A DNA stretch of 64,000 nucleotides from an uncultured Caulobacterales bacterium (GCA_903884425.1 CAISEP010000006.1:113049-177048); one strand, 5' to 3'. Shown: positions 8,450 to 17,521, numbered from the stretch's first letter. The notes: a model not told the origin generated them from the sequence alone. Made by a program: numbers and translations.

Positions 8450-8478
8450 AGGTGGGAAACCCGGATGGGCCGGTCAAG
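8450..8478 (-). promoter_or_regulatory. Candidate heat-shock (RpoH-type) promoter of hsp20
   Basis: Reading on the minus strand, CTTGACC (8472-8478) and CCCACCT (8450-8456) are 15 bp apart. They resemble the sigma-32 pattern CTTGAAA...CCCATnT. A start about 7 bases on would fall at the base of the first leader hairpin, giving a leader of about 135 nt, which fits a ROSE element. Confidence 0.5.
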
Positions 8479-8560
8479 GGGGCGTCCGGGCGCTCGGCCT
8501 TCATTTGGCCCTGCCCGTGATCATGCTATGCCGGGATGTTTCAATGACAGGCGGCGGAGA

Positions 8561-9505
8561 ATGACGGTGAAGTCCAGAACCGATGGTGTGGCCTCGCGAC
8601 AGGTCCTGACGAGGCTCGGCCTGGGGTGCCTGACGGCCGCGATGCTCGGGCTCGGCACGGCCGCGACGGCCCAGACCTCGCCGGAGCTGCGTGCAGCCCA
8701 GACCCACAAGATCTCGGCCCCCCAGGTCGTGGATGATCCGGCGCTGGTGGAGGTCCTGAAGGGGCCCCAGCGCCCGGCGGGGGATGTGGCCCGCGACGGG
8801 GCCCGGCATCCGCTGGAGAGCCTCACCTTCTGGGGCCTGCGCCCCGGTGCCACGGTGCTCGAGATGTTTCCCGGCGCCGGCTACTGGGTACGGATTCTGG
8901 CTCCCTATGCGGCCAAGACCCACGGCCACTACATCACCACCGTCAGCGCCCTGACCGGGGACGAGAAGGACGGTGCGATCCAGGCCCGGGTCGACAAGTT
9001 CAAGGCCCGCTGGGCGGACGCGTCGGTCTATGGCGAGATCGGCTATGCGCCCCTCGGCAAGGCCACGACCCAGCTGGCCCCCCCCGGCTCGGTGGACCTG
9101 ATCCTGACCGCCCGCAACATCCACAACCTCCTCTGGGAGAAGGGCGAGGTGGACCGGACCCTGGCCCTGGCCTTCGCGGCCCTGAAGCCCGGCGGCGTCC
9201 TGGCGGTGGAAGAGCACCGGGCCGACCCGCGAGCCCAGATCGGCGATGCCCGGGACGGCTATGTGGCCACCTCCACCGTCATCGCGGCGGCGAAGAAGGC
9301 GGGCTTCGTGTTCGACGGCGCCAGCGAGATCAATGCCAATCCGAAGGATACCAAGGACCATCCCTTCGGCGTCTGGACCCTGCCGCCGGAGCGGCAGAGC
9401 GCGCCGGACGGCAAGGCACCCGATCCGGCCTTCGACCGGGCGAAATATGACGCCATCGGCGAAAGCGACCGCATGACCCTGCGGTTCCGCAAGCCGGGGG
9501 GCTGA
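8561..9505 (+). CDS. Exported class I methyltransferase-fold protein (copy 1)
   Basis: A 314-residue protein. Residues 1-38 look like a signal peptide (LTRLGLGCLTAAMLGLGTAATAQ). The rest has a Rossmann methyltransferase layout: VLEMFPGAGYWVRILAPYA in motif I position, VDLILTARNIHNLLW at motif IV, and LKPGGVLAVEEHRA at motif V/VI. The C-terminal SEINANPKDTKDHPFGVWTLPP and GESDRMTLRF are shared almost word for word with the next gene. It resembles the COG4798 'predicted methyltransferase' group. The start was chosen because GGAGA directly precedes this ATG and the signal peptide begins here; an upstream ATG at 8528 is possible. Why a SAM-type fold is exported is unknown. Confidence 0.8.
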   Translation: MTVKSRTDGVASRQVLTRLGLGCLTAAMLGLGTAATAQTSPELRAAQTHKISAPQVVDDPALVEVLKGPQRPAGDVARDGARHPLESLTFWGLRPGATVLEMFPGAGYWVRILAPYAAKTHGHYITTVSALTGDEKDGAIQARVDKFKARWADASVYGEIGYAPLGKATTQLAPPGSVDLILTARNIHNLLWEKGEVDRTLALAFAALKPGGVLAVEEHRADPRAQIGDARDGYVATSTVIAAAKKAGFVFDGASEINANPKDTKDHPFGVWTLPPERQSAPDGKAPDPAFDRAKYDAIGESDRMTLRFRKPGG

Positions 9506-9508
9506 TCC

Positions 9509-10399
9509 TTGCCGCCGGTAGGTGTGACCCGCCGGTCGTGCCTGACGGCCGGGCTGGCCGCGGCGTCGGGCGTGGCGGGCTGCGGCCGGCCGGCCTCGAA
9601 GCCGAAATCCACGGGCGAGAGCGGGGCCACCGCCCCGTTCACCCTGGCCGACGCGCTGCAGGGCGACCTGCGCCTGCCGGGGGAGCGGGCCCGGGATGCG
9701 GCCCGCCATCCCCTGGAGACCCTGACCTTCTTCGGCCTGAAGCCCGGCATGACGGTGTTGGAACTCTGGCCGGGAGTGGGCTGGTACACCGCGATCCTGG
9801 CCCCCTGGCTGGCCCGGAACGGCGGACGGCTGATCGCGGCGGGTCTGGAGACCACGGGCCCGCAGCCGGCGGCGGCGATTCGCCTGATGGCCGCCTACCG
9901 GCAGAGGCTGGCCGCCCATCCGGAGGGCTTCGGCAAGGTGCAGGTGACCGCGTTTGGTCCCCGGTCGGGGCCGCTGGGGCCGCCCGCCTCGGCGGACATG
10001 GTCCTGACCTTCCGCAACATCCACAACTGGATGGCCCAGGGCTTTGCCGAAAAGGCGTTCCACGACATTGCCGCGGTCCTCAAACCCGGCGGGATCCTGG
10101 GGGTGGTGGAGCACCGGGCCGCGGCGGGAAGCGTGCAGGACCCCACCGCCCCCACCGGCTATGTCACCGAGGCCTATGTCCGGACCCTGGCAGACGAGGC
10201 GGGCCTGACGCTTTCGGCCGCGAGCGAGATCAACGCCAATCCCAGGGACACCCGGGACCATCCCTTCGGCGTCTGGACCCTGCCGCCCACCCGGCAGAGC
10301 GCGCCGGACGGGCGGTCCGACAACCCGCTGTTCGATCACCGGAAATTCGACGAGATCGGCGAAAGCGACCGGATGACCCTGCGGTTCGTCAAGCGCTGA
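9509..10399 (+). CDS. Exported class I methyltransferase-fold lipoprotein (copy 2)
   Basis: A 296-residue paralogue of the preceding gene, 3 bp downstream. The N-terminus CLTAGLAAASGVAGCGRP ends in a lipobox-like GVAGC, so it is probably lipid-anchored in the periplasm. TVLELWPGVGWYTAILAPWL, ADMVLTFRNIHNW, LKPGGILGVVEHRA and SEINANPRDTRDHPFGVWTLPP line up with copy 1. The start is uncertain: TTG at 9509, or GTG at 9524, which has a GGTAGGT just before it and keeps the whole signal. The two genes form a clear tandem duplication and probably one transcript. Confidence 0.78.
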   Translation: MPPVGVTRRSCLTAGLAAASGVAGCGRPASKPKSTGESGATAPFTLADALQGDLRLPGERARDAARHPLETLTFFGLKPGMTVLELWPGVGWYTAILAPWLARNGGRLIAAGLETTGPQPAAAIRLMAAYRQRLAAHPEGFGKVQVTAFGPRSGPLGPPASADMVLTFRNIHNWMAQGFAEKAFHDIAAVLKPGGILGVVEHRAAAGSVQDPTAPTGYVTEAYVRTLADEAGLTLSAASEINANPRDTRDHPFGVWTLPPTRQSAPDGRSDNPLFDHRKFDEIGESDRMTLRFVKR

Positions 10400-10557
10400 G
10401 CGCCGCGGCGTGGCCGCGATCCCTCACCGGCGCGACAAAGGCCGATATCCCGTGGTTGACCTTAACGTCGCCCCCTTGTCGTCGCCGGTCTTAACAGTGT
10501 TTACTGCGCCTCGCCGGGGGCCAGAGCCGCCCGCAGATCAATCGGAGAGCTAATCGA

Positions 10558-10857
10558 ATGGCCACGCTGCAAGAGATCACTGACCGCTTCAAGACCGCCG
10601 TGGGCGACGACTCCGGTCTTGGCAAGAGCCTGAAGTTCGATCTGAAGGGTGACGGGTTCATCTATATCAACGGCGGCACCGTGAATAACGAGGACCTGCC
10701 GGCCGACTGCACCATCGTGGTGTCGAAGGACGACTTCGAAGCCATGGGCGACGGCAAGCTCGACCCGACGATGGCGTTCATGCAGGGCAAGATCAAGGTC
10801 AACGGCGACATGTCCGTGGCCATGAAGCTGCAGCCCCTGATGGCCAAGGCCCGCTGA
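10558..10857 (+). CDS. SCP2 sterol-binding domain protein
   Basis: A 99-residue single-domain protein. GLGKSLKFDLKGDGFIYINGGTVNNEDLPADCTIVVSKDDFEAM followed by KLDPTMAFMQGKIKVNGDMSVAMKL is the classic SCP2 (sterol carrier protein 2) pattern with the hydrophobic lipid cavity. Such stand-alone copies in alphaproteobacteria are thought to bind fatty acids or acyl-CoA, but the ligand is unknown. The 158 bp upstream are non-coding and may hold the promoter. The lysophospholipase-like gene follows 20 bp later, so a shared lipid-related transcript is likely. Confidence 0.9.
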   Translation: MATLQEITDRFKTAVGDDSGLGKSLKFDLKGDGFIYINGGTVNNEDLPADCTIVVSKDDFEAMGDGKLDPTMAFMQGKIKVNGDMSVAMKLQPLMAKAR

Positions 10858-10877
10858 GGCCCCAAGGTCTGAATTCC

Positions 10878-11843
10878 ATGAGTGACCCGGTGCCTCTGTA
10901 CGAAACGACCGAGGCACCGGTGCCACCGGGCGCGGAAGCCGCATGGCTGACGGCCCGGGACGGCGTGCGGCTGCGGGTGGCGCTCTATCCTGCGGCCAAT
11001 CCGCGGGGGTCGGTGGTCCTGAGCCCCGGCCGTACCGAACCCATCGAGAAATACCACGAGGTCATCGGCGAGCTGGTCTCCCGGGGCTTCACCGTGCTCG
11101 CCCACGACTGGCGCGGGCAGGGCCTGTCGGACCGGCTGGCGGCCGATGACCGGCGCAAGGGCTGCGCCAATGGCTGGCGGCCGTTCCTAGATGACTACAG
11201 CCGAATTCTATCCGCCTATCAGGCTCGCCTGCCGCGGCCGTGGATCGCCATGGGACACTCCATGGGCGGCGGCCTGACCCTGCTGGCCCTCGTGGAGGGG
11301 GAGGGGCGATTCGACGCGGCCATCCTGTCGGCCCCCATGTGCGATATCGACACAGGGGCCATTCCGCCCCTGCTGGGCCGCATCCTGGCCCGGCTGATGA
11401 CCCTCGTGGGGCGCGGCCAGGCCTATGCCGCCCCGCCGTCGGATGCCCTGTCGGAAACCTTCGACACGACGGTCCTGACCCATGATGAGGCGCGATGGCA
11501 GCGGACGCTGCGGCTTTATCAGGCCCATCCCGACCTGGTGCTCGGCAGCGTGACCTGGGGCTGGGTCGACTTCGCCCTGCAGCTGGCGGGCCGGCTGCGC
11601 CGTCCGGGCGCGGTGGAGGCCGTGAGGATCCCCATCGTCATCGCCACGGCGGAGCAGGAGCGGCTGGTCCGCAACGGCGCGGCGGAGGCCGTCGCGGCCA
11701 GGGCCCCCGCCGGACGGCACCTGATGGTCGCCGGGGCCTATCACGAGATCCTGATGGAGACCGATCCCTGCCGCGCCGTGTTCTGGGACGCGTTCGAGGC
11801 CCTGGTCAGGGCGCTGCCGACGCCGGGCTCAACAGGGGCGTGA
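10878..11843 (+). CDS. Alpha/beta hydrolase, lysophospholipase-like (PldB type)
   Basis: A 321-residue serine hydrolase. VVLSPGRTEPIEKYHEVIGELVSRGFTVLAHDWRGQGLS is the beta-sheet and oxyanion region of the PldB/monoglyceride lipase group, and the nucleophile is the serine of GHSMGG. The catalytic histidine is probably in GAYHEILME near the C-terminus. There is no signal peptide, so it acts in the cytoplasm, presumably on lysophospholipids or monoacylglycerols; the substrate is inferred from the family. It follows the SCP2 gene closely. Its last 38 bp overlap the 3' end of the convergent hisN-type gene. Confidence 0.88.
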   Translation: MSDPVPLYETTEAPVPPGAEAAWLTARDGVRLRVALYPAANPRGSVVLSPGRTEPIEKYHEVIGELVSRGFTVLAHDWRGQGLSDRLAADDRRKGCANGWRPFLDDYSRILSAYQARLPRPWIAMGHSMGGGLTLLALVEGEGRFDAAILSAPMCDIDTGAIPPLLGRILARLMTLVGRGQAYAAPPSDALSETFDTTVLTHDEARWQRTLRLYQAHPDLVLGSVTWGWVDFALQLAGRLRRPGAVEAVRIPIVIATAEQERLVRNGAAEAVAARAPAGRHLMVAGAYHEILMETDPCRAVFWDAFEALVRALPTPGSTGA

Positions 11844-12633
11844 GCGCGGGCAGGAGGCTTGCGTCTCCCACGATCAGCATCTGGCCACCGTTCCGGCCGA
11901 TGGGGGCACCGGTCCAGTCGGCCACCAGGCCGCCCGCCCCGGCCAGCAGGGGGACGGCGGCTTCCACGTCCCAGCACTTCAACCCCCGCTCCACCACCAC
12001 GTCCAGCTGGCCCATGGCGACCATGGCATAGGCATAGGCATCGGCCCCGAGGCGGACGAGGCGGGCCGCCGCGTGGAACCGCTGGTAGGCGGCGACTTCC
12101 GGTCCGGTGAACAGGTGGGGGTCCGTCGTGGCCGCCAGCACCTGCGAGAGGTCGCGACAGGGGCGGGTCCGGAGCGTCCAGGTCTCGCGTCCGCGGATCA
12201 GCCGGGACCCGTGCTGCGAGCCGACGAAATACTCCCCCGTGAAGGGCTGGGCGATGACCCCGACGACCGGCACGCCCCGATGACGCAGGCCGATCAGGGT
12301 GGTCCAGACCGGCAGGCCGGAAATGAAGGCGCGGGTGCCGTCGATCGGGTCCAGAACCCAGACGAACTCGGCGTCCGGGCGGTCCTCGCCATATTCCTCG
12401 CCGATCACCCCGTGGTCGGGAAAGCGGGCGGCGATGGCGGCGCGGATGGCGGCCTCCGCCCCCTTGTCGGCCTCGGTCACCGGATCGAAGGCCCGTCCCG
12501 TGACGGCCCCCTTGTCCGCGAGGCCGTGGTCGGCGCGGAACAGGGGCAGGATGACCTTGGCCGCGGCGTGGGCGAGACCGACGGCGAAGTCTTCCAGATC
12601 GGCGAGTCGGGGGGCATCGAGGGGGGCGCTCAT
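11806..12633 (-). CDS. hisN: Inositol monophosphatase family, probable histidinol-phosphatase
   Basis: A 275-residue Mg-dependent phosphatase of the IMPase fold. Metal-binding motifs are present: GEEYG, DPIDGTRAFISGLPVWTTLIGL and CWDVEAAVPLL. The RAFISGLPVW stretch after DPIDGT is characteristic of HisN-type enzymes, which dephosphorylate histidinol phosphate in histidine synthesis, and separates it from SuhB and CysQ. No other his gene is nearby, as usual for this type. The 3' end overlaps the convergent hydrolase by 38 bp. Substrate assignment is by subfamily pattern only. Confidence 0.85.
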   Translation of the reverse strand: MSAPLDAPRLADLEDFAVGLAHAAAKVILPLFRADHGLADKGAVTGRAFDPVTEADKGAEAAIRAAIAARFPDHGVIGEEYGEDRPDAEFVWVLDPIDGTRAFISGLPVWTTLIGLRHRGVPVVGVIAQPFTGEYFVGSQHGSRLIRGRETWTLRTRPCRDLSQVLAATTDPHLFTGPEVAAYQRFHAAARLVRLGADAYAYAMVAMGQLDVVVERGLKCWDVEAAVPLLAGAGGLVADWTGAPIGRNGGQMLIVGDASLLPALTPLLSPASAAP

Positions 12634-12684
12634 GGCCAGAGCCTTAGCCGGGCATCCCCCGCAAGGCCAAGCCCCTCCGGCGAG

Positions 12685-12714
12685 AAAAAGCCCCCGCGGG
12701 CGGACCCGCGGAGG
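12685..12714 (-). terminator. Intrinsic terminator of the XRE regulator gene
   Basis: A 10-bp GC-rich stem (12705-12714 with 12691-12700, loop 12701-12704) is followed on the minus strand by five T residues (12685-12689). A second hairpin with 9-bp arms (12749-12757 with 12760-12768) lies between it and the XRE stop at 12775. It ends the XRE transcript and insulates hisN downstream. Confidence 0.85.
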
Positions 12715-12774
12715 CTGGAGGTGTGACCAGGTTCTGGACAGTCGGCCTCCCGCGTCCGGGGACGCGGGGTGGAA

Positions 12775-13173
12775 TCAGGCCGGGCTGTCGTTGTTCAGGG
12801 ACTTGGCGAGGTCCAGCAGGCGGCGGCGCGGCCGTTCGCCCAGCTGGTAGTAGGCGCGGATCAGGTCCATGGTCTCCTTGCGGGCCAGGACTTCGCCGGC
12901 GCGGGGCTCTTCCTGGACCGGCGGCGCGGCCGTCACCTGCACCGCAGGTTCGCCCTCTTCCAGCCCGTCATAGAAATAGCCCACCGGCACTTCCAGCGCC
13001 GCCGCCAGTTCCCAGACCCGCGCGGCGGAAATCCGGTTGGCGCCACATTCGTACTTCTGGATCTGCTGGAAGCGGATGCCGACGGCTGTGGCGAGCTGTT
13101 GCTGGGTGAGTCCCATCAGTCGGCGGCGGCGACGGAGCCGCTTTCCGAGATGAAGGTCGATATCGTTCGCCAT
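12775..13173 (-). CDS. XRE-family regulator, PraR-like
   Basis: A 132-residue DNA-binding protein. The helix-turn-helix covers about residues 8-62: LGKRLRRRRRLMGLTQQQLATAVGIRFQQIQKYECGANRISAARVWELAAALEVPVGYFYD. The FQQIQKYE recognition segment and ARVWELA are typical of the small alphaproteobacterial group that includes PraR of rhizobia, a repressor of surface and biofilm genes. The C-terminal helix (MDLIRAYYQLGERPRRRLLDLAKSL) probably mediates dimerisation. It is monocistronic with its own terminator. The 279 bp upstream are non-coding apart from a palindrome near the typA end. Target genes are unknown. Confidence 0.88.
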   Translation of the reverse strand: MANDIDLHLGKRLRRRRRLMGLTQQQLATAVGIRFQQIQKYECGANRISAARVWELAAALEVPVGYFYDGLEEGEPAVQVTAAPPVQEEPRAGEVLARKETMDLIRAYYQLGERPRRRLLDLAKSLNNDSPA

Positions 13174-13417
13174 GCGGCCGCCCCTCTAGAGTTCCACACG
13201 TCCCAAGACGGGACGACTACGCTTGCGAGGGGCAAACGCCGTGCCGCAGTTCCCCGGGGGGCCGAAAGGGACAGAACCACGCGAGCGCATACGCAACCTG
13301 ATCACTTCATCCTGAGGAAATCCCGAGGACTAGTTTGCCATGCAAGTGTGACGGTCAAGAGGCTGTCGGCCTGGTCGTTAACCATATGTGACCAGAATGT
13401 GCAAGACTGGGAGGCGC

Positions 13418-13435
13418 GGGGTCCGGCCGGACCCC
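13418..13435 (-). other. Perfect 18-bp palindrome after typA
   Basis: GGGGTCCGG directly abuts its reverse complement (13418-13426 with 13427-13435), 17 bp beyond the typA stop. There is no T tract on either side. It may protect the typA mRNA end, terminate weakly, or serve as an operator for the divergently placed XRE gene. The rest of 13174-13452 shows no gene. Confidence 0.45.
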
Positions 13436-13452
13436 GATCGCCCGATTTGTCG

Positions 13453-15285
13453 TCAGTCCTCGCGGACGCGACGCTTGCGGAAGGACGGGTTCAGCACCTG
13501 CTTGCGCAGGCGGATGGCCTTGGGCGTGACCTCCACCAGCTCGTCCTCCTCGATATAGGCGATGGCCTGTTCGAGGGTCATGCGCCGGGGCGGGGTGAGG
13601 CGGATGGCCTCGTCCTTGCCGGAGGCGCGGACGTTGGTGAGCTGCTTGGCCTTCATCGGGTTCACGTCGAGGTCGTCGAAGCGGGAATTCTCGCCGATGA
13701 TCATGCCCTGATAGGTCTTTTCGCCGGCACCCACGAACATGGTGCCGCGCTCCTCCAGGTTCCACAGGGCATAGGCCGCCGTTTCCCCGTCGGAGTTGGA
13801 CACCAGCACGCCCCGCAGGCGGCCCTCGATGGCCCCGCGGTGCGGTTCGTAGTGGCTGAACACCCGGTTCAGCACGCCGGACCCGCGGGTGTCGGTGAGG
13901 AACTCGCCCTGATAGCCGATGAGGGAGCGGGACGGGGCTTCCAGGGTGATGCGGGTCTTGCCGGAGCCGGACGGACGCATGTCCTTCAGCTCCGCCTTGC
14001 GGGCCGACAGCTTCTCGATCACCACGCCGGAATATTCGTCATCCACGTCGATGACCACTTCCTCGATGGGCTCCATCCGCTGGTTGGTCTCCTCGTCCTG
14101 GCGATAGACCACACGGGGGCGGGAGATGGAGACCTCGAAGCCTTCCCGGCGCATGTTCTCGATCAGCACGCCCAGCTGCAGTTCGCCGCGGCCGGCCACC
14201 TCGAACGCGTCCTTCTCGTCCGTTTCCCGGACCTTGATGGCCACGTTGGATTCGGCTTCGCGGAGCAGGCGGTCGCGGATCACGCGGCTCTGCACCTTGT
14301 CTCCGTCCTTGCCGGCCAGCGGGCTGTCATTGACGGTGACCAGCATGGAGATGGTGGGCGGGTCGATCGGTTGGGCGGGCAGGGCCTCTGTCAGGCTGAG
14401 GTCGCACAGGGTGTCGGCCACGGTGGCCTTGGACAGGCCGGCAATGGCCACGATGTCCCCGGCCTCGGCCACGTCGATGGGCTGGCGCTTCAGGCCGCGG
14501 AAGGCGAGAATCTTGGTGACCCGGCCGCGCTCGACCTCCTTGCCGTCCCGGGACAGGGCCTTGATGGCCATGCCCGGCACGATCTTGCCCGCTTCCACCC
14601 GTCCGGTGAGCAGGCGGCCCAGGAAGGGATCGCTTTCCACGAGGACGGCCAGCATCTGTCCCGGCTCGGCCACGCGCTCGGCGGCCTTCGGTGCCGGGAC
14701 GTGCTTGACGATCAGGTCATAGAGGGGGGCGAGGCCTTCGCGGGCGTCGTCCATGTTGACCACGGCCCAGCCTTCCTTGCCCGACGCATAGATGTGCGGG
14801 AAGTCCAGCTGGTCGTCCGTCGCGCCGATGGCGGCGAACAGGTCGAAGGTGTCGTTCAGCACCCGGTCAGGATCGGCGTGGGGCCGGTCGACCTTGTTCA
14901 GCACCAGGATCGGGCGCAGGCCGAGCTTCAGGGCCTTGCCCAGCACGAACTTGGTCTGCGGCATGACGCCTTCCTCGGCGTCCACCAGCAGCAGGCAGCC
15001 GTCCACCATGCCCAGGATCCGCTCCACCTCGCCGCCGAAGTCGGCGTGGCCGGGGGTGTCGATGATGTTGATCCGCGTCTCGCCCGCAGCCCCGTTCCAC
15101 AGGACCGAGGTGGCCTTGGCCAGGATGGTGATGCCCCGTTCCCGCTCCTGGTCGTTGGAGTCCATGGCGCGCTCCACCGTGGCCTCGTTGGCGCGGAAGA
15201 CGCCGGACTGGGCCAGCAGCTGGTCGACGAGGGTGGTCTTGCCATGATCGACGTGGGCGATGATGGCGATGTTGCGCATGGACAT
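13453..15285 (-). CDS. typA: Ribosome-associated GTPase TypA/BipA
   Basis: A 610-residue translational GTPase involved in ribosome assembly and stress or cold adaptation. The G domain has [11 protein letters not shown] (P-loop), RERGITI (switch I), [16 protein letters not shown] (G3) and [13 protein letters not shown] (G4). BipA-type C-terminal segments are [54 protein letters not shown] and [10 protein letters not shown]. The extreme end [16 protein letters not shown] is basic. Length is normal. The first residues read MSMRN, so initiation could be at either Met. It stands alone between accA upstream and the XRE gene downstream. Confidence 0.96.
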   Translation of the reverse strand: MSMRNIAIIAHVDHGKTTLVDQLLAQSGVFRANEATVERAMDSNDQERERGITILAKATSVLWNGAAGETRINIIDTPGHADFGGEVERILGMVDGCLLLVDAEEGVMPQTKFVLGKALKLGLRPILVLNKVDRPHADPDRVLNDTFDLFAAIGATDDQLDFPHIYASGKEGWAVVNMDDAREGLAPLYDLIVKHVPAPKAAERVAEPGQMLAVLVESDPFLGRLLTGRVEAGKIVPGMAIKALSRDGKEVERGRVTKILAFRGLKRQPIDVAEAGDIVAIAGLSKATVADTLCDLSLTEALPAQPIDPPTISMLVTVNDSPLAGKDGDKVQSRVIRDRLLREAESNVAIKVRETDEKDAFEVAGRGELQLGVLIENMRREGFEVSISRPRVVYRQDEETNQRMEPIEEVVIDVDDEYSGVVIEKLSARKAELKDMRPSGSGKTRITLEAPSRSLIGYQGEFLTDTRGSGVLNRVFSHYEPHRGAIEGRLRGVLVSNSDGETAAYALWNLEERGTMFVGAGEKTYQGMIIGENSRFDDLDVNPMKAKQLTNVRASGKDEAIRLTPPRRMTLEQAIAYIEEDELVEVTPKAIRLRKQVLNPSFRKRRVRED

Positions 15286-15423
15286 GGGAAAGCGATCTGA
15301 GGCTATCGCGAGCGGTCGCGGAGGGGAGGGAGGTTTGGCCGTGCTTCTACGCGAGGCCGCGCCGGAAAGCCAGTGGCCCCGGCGAGAACATTTCGCAGGT
15401 GCGAAAACCGGTCGGGACGGGCG

Positions 15424-16395
15424 TCAGCCCACGCCCTTGCGGCCGATGGCATAGAACCGGTCCGCCCGCTGGCGCAGGATGCCGTCCGGGGAGAGCTTGA
15501 AGAGGGCCTTCAGCTCCTCCTCCACGGCGTCGCCCACGGCCTTGATGGCCGCGTCCGGGTCCGAATGGGCCCCGCCGGCCGGTTCGGGGATGATTCGGTC
15601 TACAATGCCGAAGCCGATCAGGTCCTGGGCGGTGATCTTCATGGCATTGGCCATGCGCGGTGCCTCGGCCCGGTCGCGGAACAGGATCGAGGAGCCTGCC
15701 TCCGGGGAGATCACCGAATAGATCGAGTGCTCGAGGATCAGCACCCGGTTGGCCGCGGCGATGGCCAGCGCTCCGCCGGAGCCGCCTTCACCGACGATGG
15801 TGGCGACCATGGGGGTGGTGAGGCTGAGGCAACGCTCGGTGGAGCGGGCGATGGCCTCGCCCTGACCGCGCTCCTCCGCGCCGACGCCGGGATAGGCACC
15901 GGCGGTGTCGACGAAGGTGATCACCGGCAGGCTGAACTGCTCGGCCATGTCCATCAGGCGCACGGCCTTGCGATAGCCCTCGGGCCGCGCCATGCCGAAA
16001 TTGTGCTTCAGGCGCGTGGTGGTGTCGTGGCCCTTCTCGTGGCCCATGACCACCACCGGCATGCCGCGGAAGCGGCCGAGGCCGCCGACCACCGCCTGGT
16101 CGTCGGCGAACTTGCGGTCGCCGCGGAGCTCCACGAACTCGTCGATCAGGCCGCTGACATAGTCGACGAAATGGGGGCGCTCCGGGTGGCGGGCCACCTG
16201 GGTCTTCTGCCAGGGGTCAAGGCGCGCATAGGCTTCGCGGCGGAGATCCTCCACCCGATGCTTCAATGCCGCCAGTTCCTGATCGAACGCGCCGGGTCCG
16301 GCGGTGTCAGAGAGCCTGGAGAGCTCTTCGATCTTGGCCTCGAGGTCGGCGATCGGGCGCTCGAAGTCGAGGTAATGTCGTGTTGCGGCGGTCAT
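15424..16395 (-). CDS. accA: Acetyl-CoA carboxylase carboxyltransferase subunit alpha
   Basis: With AccD, transfers the carboxyl group from carboxybiotin to acetyl-CoA to give malonyl-CoA for fatty acid synthesis. Its 323 residues show the AccA pattern: an N-terminal helical part (LDFERPIADLEAKIEELSRL), HPERPHFVDYVSGLIDEFVELRGDR, GRPxGYRKA-like MARPEGYRKAVRLM, FVDTAGAYPGVGAEERGQGEAIA and IVGEGGSGGALAI. These form the crotonase-fold acyl-CoA and biotin sites. accD is not in the window, as is common. The 145 bp upstream, shared with divergent cysQ, must carry both promoters. Confidence 0.96.
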   Translation of the reverse strand: MTAATRHYLDFERPIADLEAKIEELSRLSDTAGPGAFDQELAALKHRVEDLRREAYARLDPWQKTQVARHPERPHFVDYVSGLIDEFVELRGDRKFADDQAVVGGLGRFRGMPVVVMGHEKGHDTTTRLKHNFGMARPEGYRKAVRLMDMAEQFSLPVITFVDTAGAYPGVGAEERGQGEAIARSTERCLSLTTPMVATIVGEGGSGGALAIAAANRVLILEHSIYSVISPEAGSSILFRDRAEAPRMANAMKITAQDLIGFGIVDRIIPEPAGGAHSDPDAAIKAVGDAVEEELKALFKLSPDGILRQRADRFYAIGRKGVG

Positions 16396-16540
16396 GCCGT
16401 CCTGGGCTGCCGTTGGCGGAAGGGCCGGAAACTAGGCGCAATCGGGGGCGATAGACAAGGGATCACGGCCACAAGGCGATCACGGCACTGTCATCTCCCC
16501 TTGCAATGGGCCGCGGCCGAGGGCTTAAGGCGCACGCCGG

Positions 16541-17383
16541 ATGGCTGAACTGGAGCCCTTGATGTCGTTGCAAGACCGCCCGCGACTGCTCGAAGCCCTT
16601 GTCGCGACGACCCTCGAGGCCGGGCAGGAGGTGTGGCGTCACTTCCAGGGCCAGGTGGAGGTCCACACCAAGGCCGACCAGTCCCCCGTGACCGCGGCGG
16701 ACCAGGCGGCGGAGGCGATCATCCTCAAGGCGCTGGCCCTGGCCGCCCCGGGGGTTCCGGTGGTGGCCGAGGAGGAGGCCGCCGCGGGCCGCATTCCCGA
16801 CGTGTCCGGGGCCTTCTTCCTGGTGGACCCGCTGGACGGCACCAAGGAATTCATCCGCAAGGGCAACGACTTCACCGTCAATATCGGCCTGATCGAGGCC
16901 GGGGTCCCGACGCTTGGGGTGGTCTATGCGCCGGCCCTGTCGCGGCTGTTTGCCGGGGATGTCGTGACCGGGCTCGCCTGGACCGCCGATGTCGCGCCGG
17001 GGGTGACGGACACACGGCGGCGGCGGCCGATCCGGGTGCGCCAGCACGGGGCCGGGCTCTGCGCGGTGGCATCGAAGTCGCACGACACCCCGGGAACGGA
17101 GGCCTATCTGGCGGCCATCGGCTGCACTGAACGGGTCAGCATCGGCTCGTCCCTCAAGTTCGCCCTGCTGGCGGCGGGGGAGGCGGACATCTATCCCCGT
17201 CCGGCCCCGACCATGGAGTGGGACACCGCCGCCGGCGATGCCGTGCTCCGAGCTGCGGGGGGGCGGGTGTTCGACCTGGACGGCGCGCCCTTCATCTATG
17301 GCAAGCCGCGCTTCTTCAACGAGGGCTTCGTGGCCACGGCGACTTTCAATGCGCCCCCGCTGCGGCCGTTCATGGGCGGGTGA
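16541..17383 (+). CDS. cysQ: 3'(2'),5'-bisphosphate nucleotidase CysQ
   Basis: Removes the 3' phosphate from PAP (and PAPS), clearing the inhibitory by-product of sulfate activation. This 280-residue IMPase-fold enzyme has the CysQ motifs TKADQSPVTAADQAAEAIIL, VAEEEAA, VDPLDGTKEFIRKGNDFTVNIGLI and MEWDTAAGDAVLRAAGG. A second Met at residue 8 (16562) could be the real start. It sits immediately before cysD and cysNC on the same strand, 138 bp away, which fits its role in the same pathway. Confidence 0.93.
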   Translation: MAELEPLMSLQDRPRLLEALVATTLEAGQEVWRHFQGQVEVHTKADQSPVTAADQAAEAIILKALALAAPGVPVVAEEEAAAGRIPDVSGAFFLVDPLDGTKEFIRKGNDFTVNIGLIEAGVPTLGVVYAPALSRLFAGDVVTGLAWTADVAPGVTDTRRRRPIRVRQHGAGLCAVASKSHDTPGTEAYLAAIGCTERVSIGSSLKFALLAAGEADIYPRPAPTMEWDTAAGDAVLRAAGGRVFDLDGAPFIYGKPRFFNEGFVATATFNAPPLRPFMGG

Positions 17384-17521
17384 GGGACCATCCTCCAGTT
17401 TTCCTAAACCGCAGGGCAGATCAAATGACGCGCAACCGGCCGGTGTTCGGCGCATAGAACGGCCCGGCGCATGCGTCCCGTCTCGCAAGCGGGACACAGG
17501 GGCGCTATGGAGAGGGTCCTG

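Noticed and set aside
8501..10339. 612-codon minus-strand frame across the two methyltransferase-fold genes
   Set aside because: Its internal repetition only reflects the tandem duplication read backwards; the plus-strand genes have clear domains and signals.
12769..15300. 843-codon plus-strand frame over the XRE gene and typA
   Set aside because: TypA on the minus strand is unmistakable; the plus frame is a shadow.
17384..17521. SAM or other sulfur riboswitch before cysD
   Set aside because: No k-turn or conserved SAM-riboswitch core could be found in this short gap.
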